Source: Neodontobutis hainanensis
Taxonomy: Eukaryota; Chordata; Actinopteri; Gobiiformes; Odontobutidae
Direction of reading: 5' to 3'
DNA: 64,000 bases
Assembly: GCA_024349245.1 (NCBI GenBank)
Contig: JALDNG010000041.1
Span: 3,124,501 to 3,188,500 of the forward strand
Positions 13,713-25,800 of the stretch are shown here, piece after piece (within the stretch, counting starts at the first letter, position 1; each line of letters begins with the position of its first letter). The translations under genes and the position numbers were made by a program. The notes under the pieces were generated by a model, which did not search any database, was not told where the DNA came from, and saw only the letters and a list, made by a program, of their open reading frames with translations.

Positions 13713-16631
13713 GACATGGTGCTGCCACAAAAAGGACACACAATCCTTTTCTAAACATCTGTAAGAATGAGACATGCTTTTTTGTTTGTGCATGGACTGT
13801 ATTTGTAGAAGGCTTTGTTTTAAGCCTGACCAGTATATGAAAATCATGATTTATGGACTTGTGTTTTTTTTTTCTTTCTGGCCATCACAGAGGCCTGCTG
13901 CTCCTCATTTAGGACAAGAATCAGAAATGGCCACATCTGCTTTATAAAGCTCTCTCACTTTATTTAAATGATCACTGTAATCCTTCAGAAAAGTATCTAC
14001 TTGAATCTGGGAAGCATTTCTGGTAACAGTTTTGTAAATATATTGTATATTTTTTACAGAAAAAAAATCTTATTCGAGATGGAACATTCCTTTTATTACT
14101 AACCGAGCTTTTGGTTGTTAGCTGCTTTGTGTATTTACTGTGACTTCTGATGAACCAGACACTAAATAATGTCCCCCTGTTATACAGGCCGGCGTCTGCA
14201 GAACATGCAAATGTTATGGCCGCTCTATAGGAAACATTTTGATCTTTTGCATAAAGAGTACCGTTTTTGTCATGCAGACATTTCCAAAATATGTAAAGTA
14301 AATCAATTTCATGTAGCCAGGCAGCATGTTAAGACTGTTCCATATCACGATCAACAGTGTGGCATTCAGGTCAAGCAACATGTGCTCTTTGGTTTTATTT
14401 CTTTTACCTTTTAACCCCCAAGAGACCGTGTGGATGTTCAGACTTTAATGAAAGGTTTGTTTATGCGACTGGGTTTCTGGGTATAGCAGAGGGCCACGTT
14501 GAAGTGTAGGCCATTAGAATAATTTACTGTATCTTCTTTTTAGGGCTATTGTTTCTCTGACTGAGGGCGATGAATGAGTAACTGGGTAAATGGGTAGTTT
14601 TTTGTGTGCACTGGTTACACTTGTAATATTATTTATTTAGGCCAGGCTGTTGAGTTTGTTGGCCTCCCTAAAATTATAAAGTGCAATTATTATATATGAA
14701 TATGTGAATGCTGTCCTTGAAATATGTTGTTGAAATAATTACATTTGCAATGTATAACCCTACTCTCACACCCTTTTTGCCTCTTCTTAAGAATTGTCAA
14801 GTAAAAAAAAACATTTCAATTTCTAAACCATGCATATTGTTTTTTTTTTTTTTAATTACATTAGATTTACCAAGCCTCAAAATTATTTTGCTATTTTTAT
14901 GTGCACAAGTCCAAAAATTAAGAAAAAAAGAGGCATATTCTTAGTTTATGATGTTCAGATCAAAGCGGTACTGCTCTAAACGCATTTGTAGTCCCATTTT
15001 ATTAAGATCTATCTTTTCACTCAGCGCGTCTGGTTAATATTACCATGAGGGTCATTTCTCAGTTGCAATAGATTGCCCTATAAATAATTAATGTGAGTTA
15101 GAGGGAATAATTTGGTTTTATAGTAATTTATATTCTCATTGCTCGAGGCCAAGTCGTCTAATACATAAAAACATGGATATAAATAGTACACTATATATAC
15201 ACACAAACCATCCAACTGTATATGCAATGCATGTTTTCAATAAGGTACACTAATATACACTATGCACACCACATTTGTCTTCACTAAACCAGTGAACTGT
15301 AAATCTTGCCTGCACCCATGTTTCTCACTTTTATATACTGTATATATAAAGAGTTTATCCTCGTTTCTACTTTCAAGAGAAGTTGCATCTTTAGTGTGTC
15401 TCCTCGGTTGAAAAGGCCGAGGGGCTGGCGACCTCACTTAAGATAACCAATAATTTCCAAGTTAAGGGTCAGCGGGTGTGTCACTGAGGCACTGTTGTAA
15501 ATGATTTCCTGTCTTTAGCCTATTGTACCCTGGCTTCACTCTGAGCTTTTCCATCTATCAGTCAGGCAGGCCAGGCGTGGTGCTGATAAACCTACAGGAT
15601 TACAGACATGCTCCTCTTGCTTTCACTCACAGACGATTAACTCGGGCTGGGCTCCGCTGGGAAAGCAACCAGAGCCACTTTGGCCCCTAGGACACACTTC
15701 AGATAAGTAGGACTGGGCAGACAAAGAGGATGGTTGATCTGGAGGATTAGGAGACGGGATGGAGAGAGAGGGTTCCTCTATTTGCTCCTAACCCATCAAA
15801 ATCAACTGTGTTTTTATAGCCAGGCCTACAATATTTGTGAGGTCAAATCTAAACTCCAGAGAGTTCTTTGAACAAAAAGATAAAAAAAACATTTAGGTTT
15901 GATTTAAGTTCATTTAAAATCCTACTGCAAAGTGGAGCTTTGTCCACATTATATTAACACTACTATATCAAATATATATATATATATAAATATATCAATA
16001 CAAATTCTTTATGCTGCAGTTGCACAACAAAATAATCAAAAGTAGTAAAATGTTGCCACCTAGCGTTATATCGATGAACTGACACCAAAAGACATTAACA
16101 AAAGATACAATAATGAGATGTAAATATTTAATTGATAAATAATACAGAACATTGCACACCTTTCATCAATGAATTAGAAATATGAAGAAATTCCCAGAGA
16201 AAAGACCACACCAAAAATGTTATTGTATGAACTATGCAAGTGAATCCCTCATTTCTATTTAAACATTTGAGTAACGTGTTAGGTTTAGGGAACATAAGGC
16301 AAACATCCTATTGTTAAAGGCCTGTCAGTAGTCTGGGTTTCTGTGTGTCTACAGATACAATACATAACAATACAATGATGTGTCCTTTCTTTGTACATGC
16401 ATAGCTTTTCAAGTCAAAAGGGAAAAAAACACCAGCTCATTCAGTGACACAACCCTGCAGTGATGTAAAAAGGTGCATTTTGAAAAACATTACTTTTTTT
16501 TTACAAATTGTTACTGCATTATAATCATTGCATTATATAAGAAGGCACAGATCAATAAATAAATAGCACAAAAGTAATATTTTTAGAAAACTATCCTGTT
16601 AGATAAAAAATGTCCTGAGTGTCTTAAGACA
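13713..16631. other. FAM222A 3' untranslated region and FAM222A-GLTP convergent interval
   Basis: The sequence is AT-rich after the FAM222A stop codon. I found no unambiguous AATAAA signal on the + strand close to the stop, so the end of the transcript is not defined. The right part should hold the GLTP 3' untranslated region, read on the minus strand. No further gene is supported; open frames here are short and AT-driven. Confidence 0.5.
15972..15994. repeat. (TA)n microsatellite
   Basis: AT dinucleotide run with one late interruption, in the interval between FAM222A and GLTP. Confidence 0.85.
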
Positions 16632-17986
16632 TCAAACGCTGTAACTCAGCTCTGCATTTAGATTTGTGTACATGTCGTAGATGGCATCAACAGTAGCTGT
16701 GTAATTTACCAGGAAACTTTTCACATTTGCCAGACATTCCTCCTCTTTTATTTCCTCTCCTTTGGACAGTGCCTTGAGAAAATCGGTTCTGTAGGGAGCA
16801 GCAAACAGGGCTGTCTGCAAAGAGGGACAAGAAAGAACCGTAGTCATGTTTTGGTGAAGTTTAAGTACCTGTTGAGAATGAGACCCTCGGGGGGGCACAT
16901 ATGTTAGCAGCATGACATTGTGTGGACATAATAACGTCATTTCTGATCAAGCTTTAGACATCACCTTGAAAATTTTTTGCACAATCCAGCCGTGATATCT
17001 CTTTAGTGCAACTTCATAGGCCTTGGTGATGTTGACTCGGATTAAGTTAGGGTTGTTCTCATCTCTTTCTCCATCCGCCAAACTCTGCAGCAGGATTTGT
17101 ATAAAACGAAGACCCCTGCAGGTGAAATGCGACCACAACATGAAGTCCGCCTTCTCCCTTTCACCTTACAAAACATGACATAAGGTACCTAGGAGGACCA
17201 CTAACCTCTTTAACCACATCAGAGCTAGTGTTGCACCGACTTTAGGCCATTCTGCTCCATGGTCTTCTCTTTCCGCCTCTAGTATGTGCTGCAATGTGAC
17301 ATACCTCTCAGGATCCTTCATATAAACCCCTTGAATTTTCTATAAATCAGTGAAGAAATGGGTTCAGTTGGAGCACAATTGTTAACTAAAACTGACATGA
17401 AGGCACAGACTGATCCTTATCTTACCGTGATATTACCAATAATGTCCGATTTGATGAGTAAAAACACTTTTGAGCCTAAGCAGTCTGAAAGAGACAAGAC
17501 ATTTGAGAACAGGACAATAAAATATAAATGACTTTTTCACAAAGAGGTCAGGAGTGGGTGGGGTGAATGGCTGATAACAGATCGCCCTCAAAACAGGGAA
17601 CTGTCCAATGGATATTTTCAGTTTAGGTCATTGTGGGCGGTTGATTGTGAACTGTAGCCTATACAAAGAGTTTCTTTATAGTTGGAGTTGCAGCTGATTC
17701 AATGGCGTAAAACTGTGCGTGAAATGTGAAATAACCACGTCTTATTGTTTAAACTCTTTCACGAGTGACGAGGCATTTGAATAATCGAGTCATGAGGAAC
17801 ATGTCAACAAACAATTTAAACCGTGACAACGACTACGCTTGAAATATAAGTGTTTAATGGCGATTATGGTGTTTTATACTCACCGATAAAAGCAGGCAGG
17901 TGAGAGACGGCCTCTAAAAACAACTTTGTGTCCACGGACTTGTCAGGCGGTAACTCTTTGAATTGGTTATCCAGTAAAAGAGACAT
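16632..17986 (-). CDS. gltp: Glycolipid transfer protein GLTP, spliced
   Basis: Five coding exons on the minus strand: 17884-17986, 17426-17484, 17206-17339, 16965-17115 and 16632-16814. All junctions are GT-AG and phases close to give 209 residues, the length of human GLTP. The protein is a cytosolic all-helical carrier that moves glycosphingolipids between membranes. The residues known to bind the sugar headgroup are present at the human positions: Asp48, Asn52, Lys55, Trp96 and His140. Recognisable blocks are FLEAVSHLPAF, EWPKVGATLALMWLKRGLRF and GERDENNPNLIRVN, and the end NAELSYSV. Start chosen as the only Met giving the family N-terminus (MSLLLDNQFKELPPDK). GLTP and GIT2 both lie on the minus strand next to FAM222A, as in human, although TRPV4 and TCHP are missing here. 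Confidence 0.97.
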
Positions 17987-19813
17987 CTTCCGCGCCGTGT
18001 ATGAGCGAGTAATAACGCAGCAGCAGCGGGCAGCCCTCGTCTGACAAGAACCCGGAACTCTTTTCTTGTGGGAGGGGAGCTAATACATCCACGGAGGGGA
18101 GGGGAAAGCGTCGCTGTAACCTTCCGCTCCGTCCTTTCTCCGACAGGTCGGGATTCAACAACAGACGCACAAACAAGACAATATAAGGGTGCGTTGGAGG
18201 AAAGGGTTTACTTTATTGAAAACTATGGCAGGTACTGTTGTCAACCACAGGGAAGGTGGTGGAAATGTGAATGCCAGATTCAACCAGGTGCGGAAGTGAA
18301 CCCAAAACATTTAAGAGAAGTAGGCTATATTCGTTTAAAATGTTATTCTCCTTCTTGTAGCTTTTAAATGGTTTATAAAGTTACCATTTGCTGAAAAAAA
18401 TAAATAAAAAAAAGAATGAGCAGAGTTAAAAGAGGGAGGAATTATGTGGAATATATAAAAAAATAAAAATTACAGTGAGATTTGTTTTACTGAAACATCA
18501 ACAGTGAATACAGACAGTGCTGTCTTGTACACCTTTTTAATACCACCAGATGGAGTCGCCACTCAACCCATTAGGTTGTATATGTTGTAGTTTTAGTCTT
18601 TACAAAACATTAACTTGGGTAAATACACAATATATCAGGTGTATTAGTGGCATATCACATTGCAGGACAAGTAAAATCCCATGAGTTTTGGTTCAGTTCC
18701 CACCTCTGGATGAAACAGATGTGAATGGCACAATGCCTGTTACAGGTCATCTGAACTTGACATTATCATTGATTGTAAACCACAGTGGTGCAAATTGGAT
18801 CACAGTCAGCTCTAACACACTGGATTTACAGCACTACACCACAGAGACAAAGCACACAACTCGCCCAAAAAACTGCTAGCTGAGACACCCAAATCCCACA
18901 ATGTGAGGTGCATTATGTTTAACAAAGCTTATGAAAATAAACATTGGTATTTTTTCTAGAGGTATGGCATACATTTATAAATAGAATAACTTTTGTGGTA
19001 GATTGATTAAGACTTACAAGGTTACATACATTTGCATAACACTTTTTACTGATTCAAATTGTATTCCACATTACGGTCCAGACTCACACCAATCCAAAAT
19101 ATGGCTGTAGCATTATACTATAACTTGGGTGAAGGGACCAAACATCTGCTGAAGGAGCCTGATGAGGTTGTGTACACAAATTGTAATGTTGTTGTGCAAT
19201 GTCAATTGTGCAATTACGGTTCAACTAAAATACTGTCATCTTAGTCATATAATATCTCTAGCGTAGCTTAACAAATAGCTTGACAAATACACATACTTTT
19301 TTTGCAGAGAATGAAATTAAGATGTAGGTGCAACCTTTGATACATAGCTGGCAGTTCCTGATTTTTGATTTAAGCTAAACTAAACTTTTTTTATCTAAAC
19401 TATAGTAAATAGTGGGAAAAATCTTCCTGCACAATTTTAGCAAGAAAGATAATAAAATTATTTGCCATTTTTTGCAAAAGCTTTTGGTTCACTGCCAGTT
19501 CAGTCAAGACACCAGATTACAACAAGCACAACAACTTCCATTGAGAAGTTCAATGTAAAAAGTTCCACAGCTTGTTGTACAACCACATAAAACATTGCAC
19601 TTTTGATTTATTTCATTGTCTATATGAGGTAAGAAACAAATACAATTATGGTAAAAAAAAAACGTTTTATACCTTTGGATGAAGTATATTGTATGTGTGC
19701 CCCATTCAAAAATGTGTGTTAGTTCTGAATAATATAAAACAAATACATTTTAAAAAATTAGCCATGTGAGTGAAGCATATTTTGAGGGTGTCAGAAATGT
19801 CTTTGGATTTTAC
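17987..19813. other. GLTP upstream / GIT2 downstream interval
   Basis: The left 100-150 bases are GC-richer and probably hold the GLTP promoter and 5' untranslated region. The rest is AT-rich, with no supported gene. The last part, nearest 19813, should be the GIT2 3' untranslated region on the minus strand. Short open frames at 18068-18367 and 18688-18879 have no family resemblance. Confidence 0.5.
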
Positions 19814-22800
19814 TTAATTGCTGTTTTCTTTGGTTGTCACAGTGACAAGTTGCTTTGCAGCCTTGGCAATATCATATGCGCACTGGATGACCTGCTGAGT
19901 GACCAGCTGGATGTCTGATGGACAGGGGTTGTGCTCCACGGCCTTCTGGCACTCTCCATGGAGACGACTGGCACTCAAAGTGAGCAGACACAGAGAGCCA
20001 CGGACAGTCTCTGATGAGGGCCTCTGTGAAGCAGAAGAGGCAAGATGGAGACTTGATGAGAGACAGACATGACAACAGCCAAAAATAAAATGTGATTGTG
20101 GTTGCCAGAGTCTAAACATCAAACAACATAATCAAAATAGATTGTAAATTTAAAACAAATGCACAGACTTGCCCAACCTGACAAATCATGTTAGAGTGTT
20201 TAGTAAACAAACAGCTAACCCCAGATCACCCCTGTTCAGGAGGCACAGTTTACAGGAGTCCACTTACCTTGGGAAAGAGTGCAGCCATCTCTGTTACAGC
20301 CACACAGATCTTTTCTGAACAAGGCAGAAAGCTGTGGGAAATGGAGACAAAAGGATGAGTGGCTGATAAGAATTAATTTCCCAATGTGTACGTCCTCCAT
20401 TTGCTAATAGGAAGTAGTGAAAGTTATTAGTGTAACAAATTCTTACAAACAAAAGTTTTATTTATAACAAAAAAAAAGAAGCATGTCTTGTAGGCGGAAA
20501 TACCTTCCCACTTCATATGCAAATCTGCACATGCTTCTGATTGTCCAACCGTTTTCTCTAACTATATATGATATGTGGAGAGAAATCATTGGTGTGTAAA
20601 AGCCAGAGAAACTACTAAAATAAGAACATTACTTAATCGTTATGTAACATGTAATTTAGTATTATGAATGAACTATAACACCAGCCTGTGGTACATTTTT
20701 ATTTTCTTGTTCTCAACTTTGGTATGAATGTTGGATGGAGATAATCAACTGCCTGACTGGTGCACCTGTGTTATACCAATGTAATGCCCATATGTAAATG
20801 TTGCTGCTAGTTCTGCTTTGGCTGATAAATAACACAACATAAATAAGACATCAGTGGTGTGAGGTTTTTCCATGCAGGCCAGGACTCATTCTCATTCACA
20901 CCTTAGCAGAGATCCATAACAAGTGTTCAGCCATCACCAAATGTGATGTGAAGGCCCCTCAGTCCTGGCAATAAAGTTTGGAGTAAGTTATTGGATAAAA
21001 GGTGCCCAGCCGTAATGCAAGGTGTGAATGCATCCTGTGCGATTGGATCTGTGGGAGCATTTGAAAAAGGTCTGGCCATGTGTTCACTAGAGGTGTGAAT
21101 AGGTATACTTTCCGGTTTCCGCTAAAAGACCTCATGTCAGTGGCATTGTATTTTTTAAGCAAGGCACACCATTGTACTTATCCTAATAATAAATACCAAA
21201 TTAATTAAGAGCCCGTGTCTGATGTATCCACACATTGTGATAATTATTGAAGCATTTCATGGCAGAGAAAAATGATAAAGTCAGATAAGCCCTGTTTTGA
21301 CCAATTGTAAAGCAGGAACGTGGAGAGCTGGGTTGAGCTGACAACATGTGCCCACAAAGGCAACTGTCTAGTTTGTACCGAGTCTCAGACCCTAAACAAC
21401 TGATATATGCTCCAGATCCATAATACCCTTTAAAGTAAACCTGTAGAATGAATCTTTTTCATGAAAGCCAAACCTATGTAGGTTTACCTTTCGTGCTTCA
21501 TCTCCTGAGCTGCCCGTAGCAGTTCCTGTATGTTCTTAGTGATCTGCTCCGTCTTACAGATGACATCTTCAGTGCATGGCAGGGTGGCATCATCTTTACC
21601 TTCTTCTGGCTCTGCTGCTTCTGTTGCTTGTAGAGGACTACTACAATTGGAGAAAAATAAATAATATTACAACTTACACAGTTAATTGTGGAGACAATAA
21701 TAAACAGAACAGATAAAAGAGAGGTTTGTAGAGTTAATGTATTTTCAGACACTGTTATAGAATGTAAAAGAAACAGTATTTACCCAGCCTCCTCTAGTTC
21801 AGAGTGATTTGGTGTGGAGTCATAGTCATTCTCCAGCATTGTACTCTGTCCTTCCAGGCTACAGCCCTACAGAGAAATGGGACAGGCTACTGTAAGTCAA
21901 ATATTCCACTGGCCTTGACCAAACAACGTAATTGACAAGGTCTGCACACTCAAGAGTCATGCATTTCTGAAGACAAAGCTAAGATCAGATTACATTTTAA
22001 ACACACAAAGAGGAAAAAGATATAACATATCAAACCAAGTAATTTAATTCTAAAAGTGTAAATTGCAGGGGATGCAATTAGTAAATGCAAAAAGTCTAAT
22101 GTTCATAGGGCAGCCAATAAGCACTTTGTTACATCTTTAAGGGATACTGGCCCAAGCTGTCTTGTGCTTTAAACACTGTCCTCCAGTAAAGTAGCAGACT
22201 GTTCTCCAGTGTGATATTTCAACATCCTTTCTCAAATCTATTGGACAAAGAGCTGTGACGCAGATGCACAGTGGTGCATGCAGGCAGCCGAGACTGAAAA
22301 GCAGAAAGAAGGCTGTGAGGTCAAGCATCGGGGACTGTTTGTGCTGTCCCAAGAACTGCTTGTGGACTCTGGGGAACGTCAGTACTTAACCCTTCGAGAT
22401 CTCTCATCCCACGACCAGGTCAGGGAAGAGGGGAAGGTAGGAAGGGAGGAAGCAGCCGTCCCCAAGGGACCCCTACCAATCTAGAAAGGGGTCAAACCAA
22501 GTTGAGCAAACTGGATGCAATGAATGGCTGGATAAATAACTAAACAAAATTAAAAACCAACATCAGCTCCAAGCCAAGCCCCAGTTATTTTCTCTCAAAA
22601 AACGGTAAACGGTAGCGCATCAGAGCTTACATTAGGTGGGAAAGGCTGTAAAACAACTCCATCCTCATGCTGAGCAGTTTCAGCTCGGTGGGGGTACTGC
22701 TTTAGATTAGATCCTGTCTCATACATAGACAGGGCACGACCCCCACGAGGTGGCTGTCTCCCAAAGGGCCCCTGGGGCTGTTGATGTCCACTGGGGGCAT

Positions 22801-25800
22801 GCCATCGCAGAGTTGTATTTTCAGTCTGCAGGGAGTTTAGCTGGATAGAAGAAAAAAAGTACCAAAATTAATTTCCTTTTAAAAATGTATGCCCTGCATC
22901 AATAATAATAATAATAATAATAGGTTAGGGTTAAGGACTTTTAAGAGAGAAGCTACTCCTCCATGTATTCTTATTCACCTTAGTCTAAAAAAAAAAAAAA
23001 AATGAATGAATGATTTTCAGGCGACAACTTGTAAGTAAAGAATGACAAATTGCTACACTGAGGTATGAGTACCCACATACACTAAGGAGATTAAACTGCA
23101 AAGGGTTCCTTTTTCTGTGTATTAACCTTTTTTTGGAAGACGTGGTGTAGTATATATATATATATATATATATATAAACCAGTAGGTGGAGGCAAAGTAA
23201 AACATTAAAAAATGTAGCACTTAAGATAGATTCAAAGTCAATTATGAATATGTGATATTAATACCACACAATTTATGTTTGTTTTTAGCACCTGTAGATG
23301 ACTTCATAACTGACTGTTGCTTATAAAAGCCAATCAATTTCTCTTGTAGTCTTTACAAGATTGTGGTTTATTGGAACAGTATGATATTGAAAAGGTTAAA
23401 GCTAAAGCATCTGGACTCAGTTTTACATCTAGACTCAGTTTGTAATTCCAAGAGACTTTATCAATTCTGAGAATTCTCTCAGAATTGCTTTAACCGTTTC
23501 TTCAAGATGACTGGATATGTTTTGGTTACAAAAACAGCAGTACATTTCTTAAAGTAAAAATGAAAGTAAATTACATTATAGTCTACCTTGCTTTGCATCA
23601 TCCTCAGTTCGTCACTTAAATGACAGTTGACTTTGAGAAGCTGTTGTATTTTTGCTTCGGAGGCGGTGAGAGCACTTTTCACCTCCATAAATTCTTGCAC
23701 TGTGATGGGTCCATCAGAAAGGTCTGAAGACTCTGAGCTCTGCAGCATATTAGGTTAAAGAAATGCTGAGTGCTTACAGATGCAATTACTTAAAAACATA
23801 ACAGTATGACATGCACCTTAGTCCTTCCGTCATTGCAGCTGTCACTACAGGTTGCCTCTTGTATGGGGTCTTCATCCGATGCCACACTGTCATAATCCGG
23901 CTGGTCATTATCCTGGCTCTCACTGTTGTGGCGGCTGTTTATTCCCTGAAGAATCAGCTCGACATTTTCTGCGGGCAGACCACCAGGTCAAAGGATTATG
24001 GACCCAGTAAGCTCTGCTTGCTACTGGCAAATGCCTAAATCAAATATCTTAGCCAAAGTCAAATACTTTACAATTAATTATCCAAGAAAGATTTGATGAA
24101 ATGGGAAAAAGAAAATGAAAAATTACATTTGCCTTACCTTTTGGACTTTCACAAGAATTGCCCCACTGTCGACGTTTAGCATCCGTTAAAATATCAATGA
24201 CTAGTGTGGCAAACTCATGAGCGCTAAACCTTGCCAATTTTTGACGGCCCTAGTAAAAAAAATTAATAAAACAACAATGAACCGAATTGAAGAGAAAAAA
24301 CCCTTGCAGAAAAGCACAGTCATCTGGATTTACACTTCACTTGCCTGGTTTCTCGTAGATGAATACTCTGGATTAACCGGTAGGAATGGAACAACTGTGG
24401 TGTCTGTGACAAGAGTGCTATGGTTCTGTGTGGCCAACCACACTATAAAATGAAGAATTACTTAACATAAAAAGTACACCGTAAGGAAATATGTTACAAA
24501 AAATGTTGTATTTTTATCTTAGGAACTTTACCCGCATCTGTTTCTCTTCTGTCAACTTCATCATAAACATCCATTGCAAGTTCCTCAAATTGATGATTAC
24601 TAAGCTACAAGACATTTTGGTCAACAGTTAACCTTATTATAACGTAATAATCACAATACATTTTAAAATCAAGACTAAACCGTGGGAAAAATTGTCTTAC
24701 CGACTGAAGTTTCTTCTTTGCAGCTTTTGCAAATTCTGATAAATCCAGACTGCTTTAGACAAAATATTAAAGTTACTAAATTAAGTAATGTAAAATAACA
24801 GCATTAGACCTCACCACCATTCAAAGCACCAAAGCACTTACTTATTTCTTCTCCATTTATTGCAGCACAAGAAAAATTACATTTTATAGCGTTATCAGGG
24901 TCTATCACACTGCCATTATAACAACACTAAAAGCATTACGTCAGTAACAGGATCGGAGTATACTACCTGTCTGCCATTTGTGGAATGATGAAGTGTTGCC
25001 CAAGTCTGTGATCTATAAATCAATAATCATAGGGTCGTTAGCTTGAATGTTTTTTTGTGCTCGGATTTACGCATGAAATATATGCCTACCTGGTCTTCTA
25101 CCACAAAGATAAAACGAAAGCCGGTCTGTAAGTTCATATTGTATCTCAACAAGTCTCTCTGCCAGTTCATGATGACCAGCTTGTCTGCACACATTAAGAA
25201 TGAAAAGGTAAAAAATCTGAAACATTGCATATACTAAGCCAAAAGAAAGAACAGTGACAAACAAAATGATATAATCATTATGCAAAGCTAACACTGTCAA
25301 ACCATATTCACCAAAATTAACTGTATTTTCATTCAGTTTTGCTTAGAAACACATTTTACAGAGGTTTTCTCACACTCCAGCCTTGCTCAGTTAGTCACAA
25401 TCTTATTAAATTAGTCAGACATTCATGTTATTGTGCTCTGTTCAGTGTTCATTTTAGTGCCTGGCATGCTAAACAGCTTTGCAAAATGTGCATGCTGCAT
25501 TGTTTTCCCACTCGGGTTATTGAGGTGCTCCCAGGCCAGCCGAGAAATAGTCCCTCCAGCGTGTCCTAGAACTTCTCCATGGCCTCCTCCCAGTGGGACA
25601 TGCCCGGAACACCTTTCCAGGAGACATCCAAAACAGATGCCCAAGCCACCTCAGCTGACTCCCCTGGATGTGGAGGAGCAGCGGCGCTCCTAGGAGCTCC
25701 CGAGTGACTGAGCTCCTCACCCTAGCTCTAATGGAGCGCCCAGCCACCCTGTGGAGAAAACCCATTTTGGCCTCCTGTATCCGGGATTATTATTATTATT

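Noticed and set aside
12568..13847. Several long open frames antisense to, or overlapping in other frames with, FAM222A exon 2
   Set aside because: They are shadows of the GC-richer coding exon; only the frame ending at 13712 matches a known family and splices correctly to 6024-6153.
18068..18367. Small gene upstream of GLTP
   Set aside because: The open frame has no family resemblance, conserved splice sites or convincing context.
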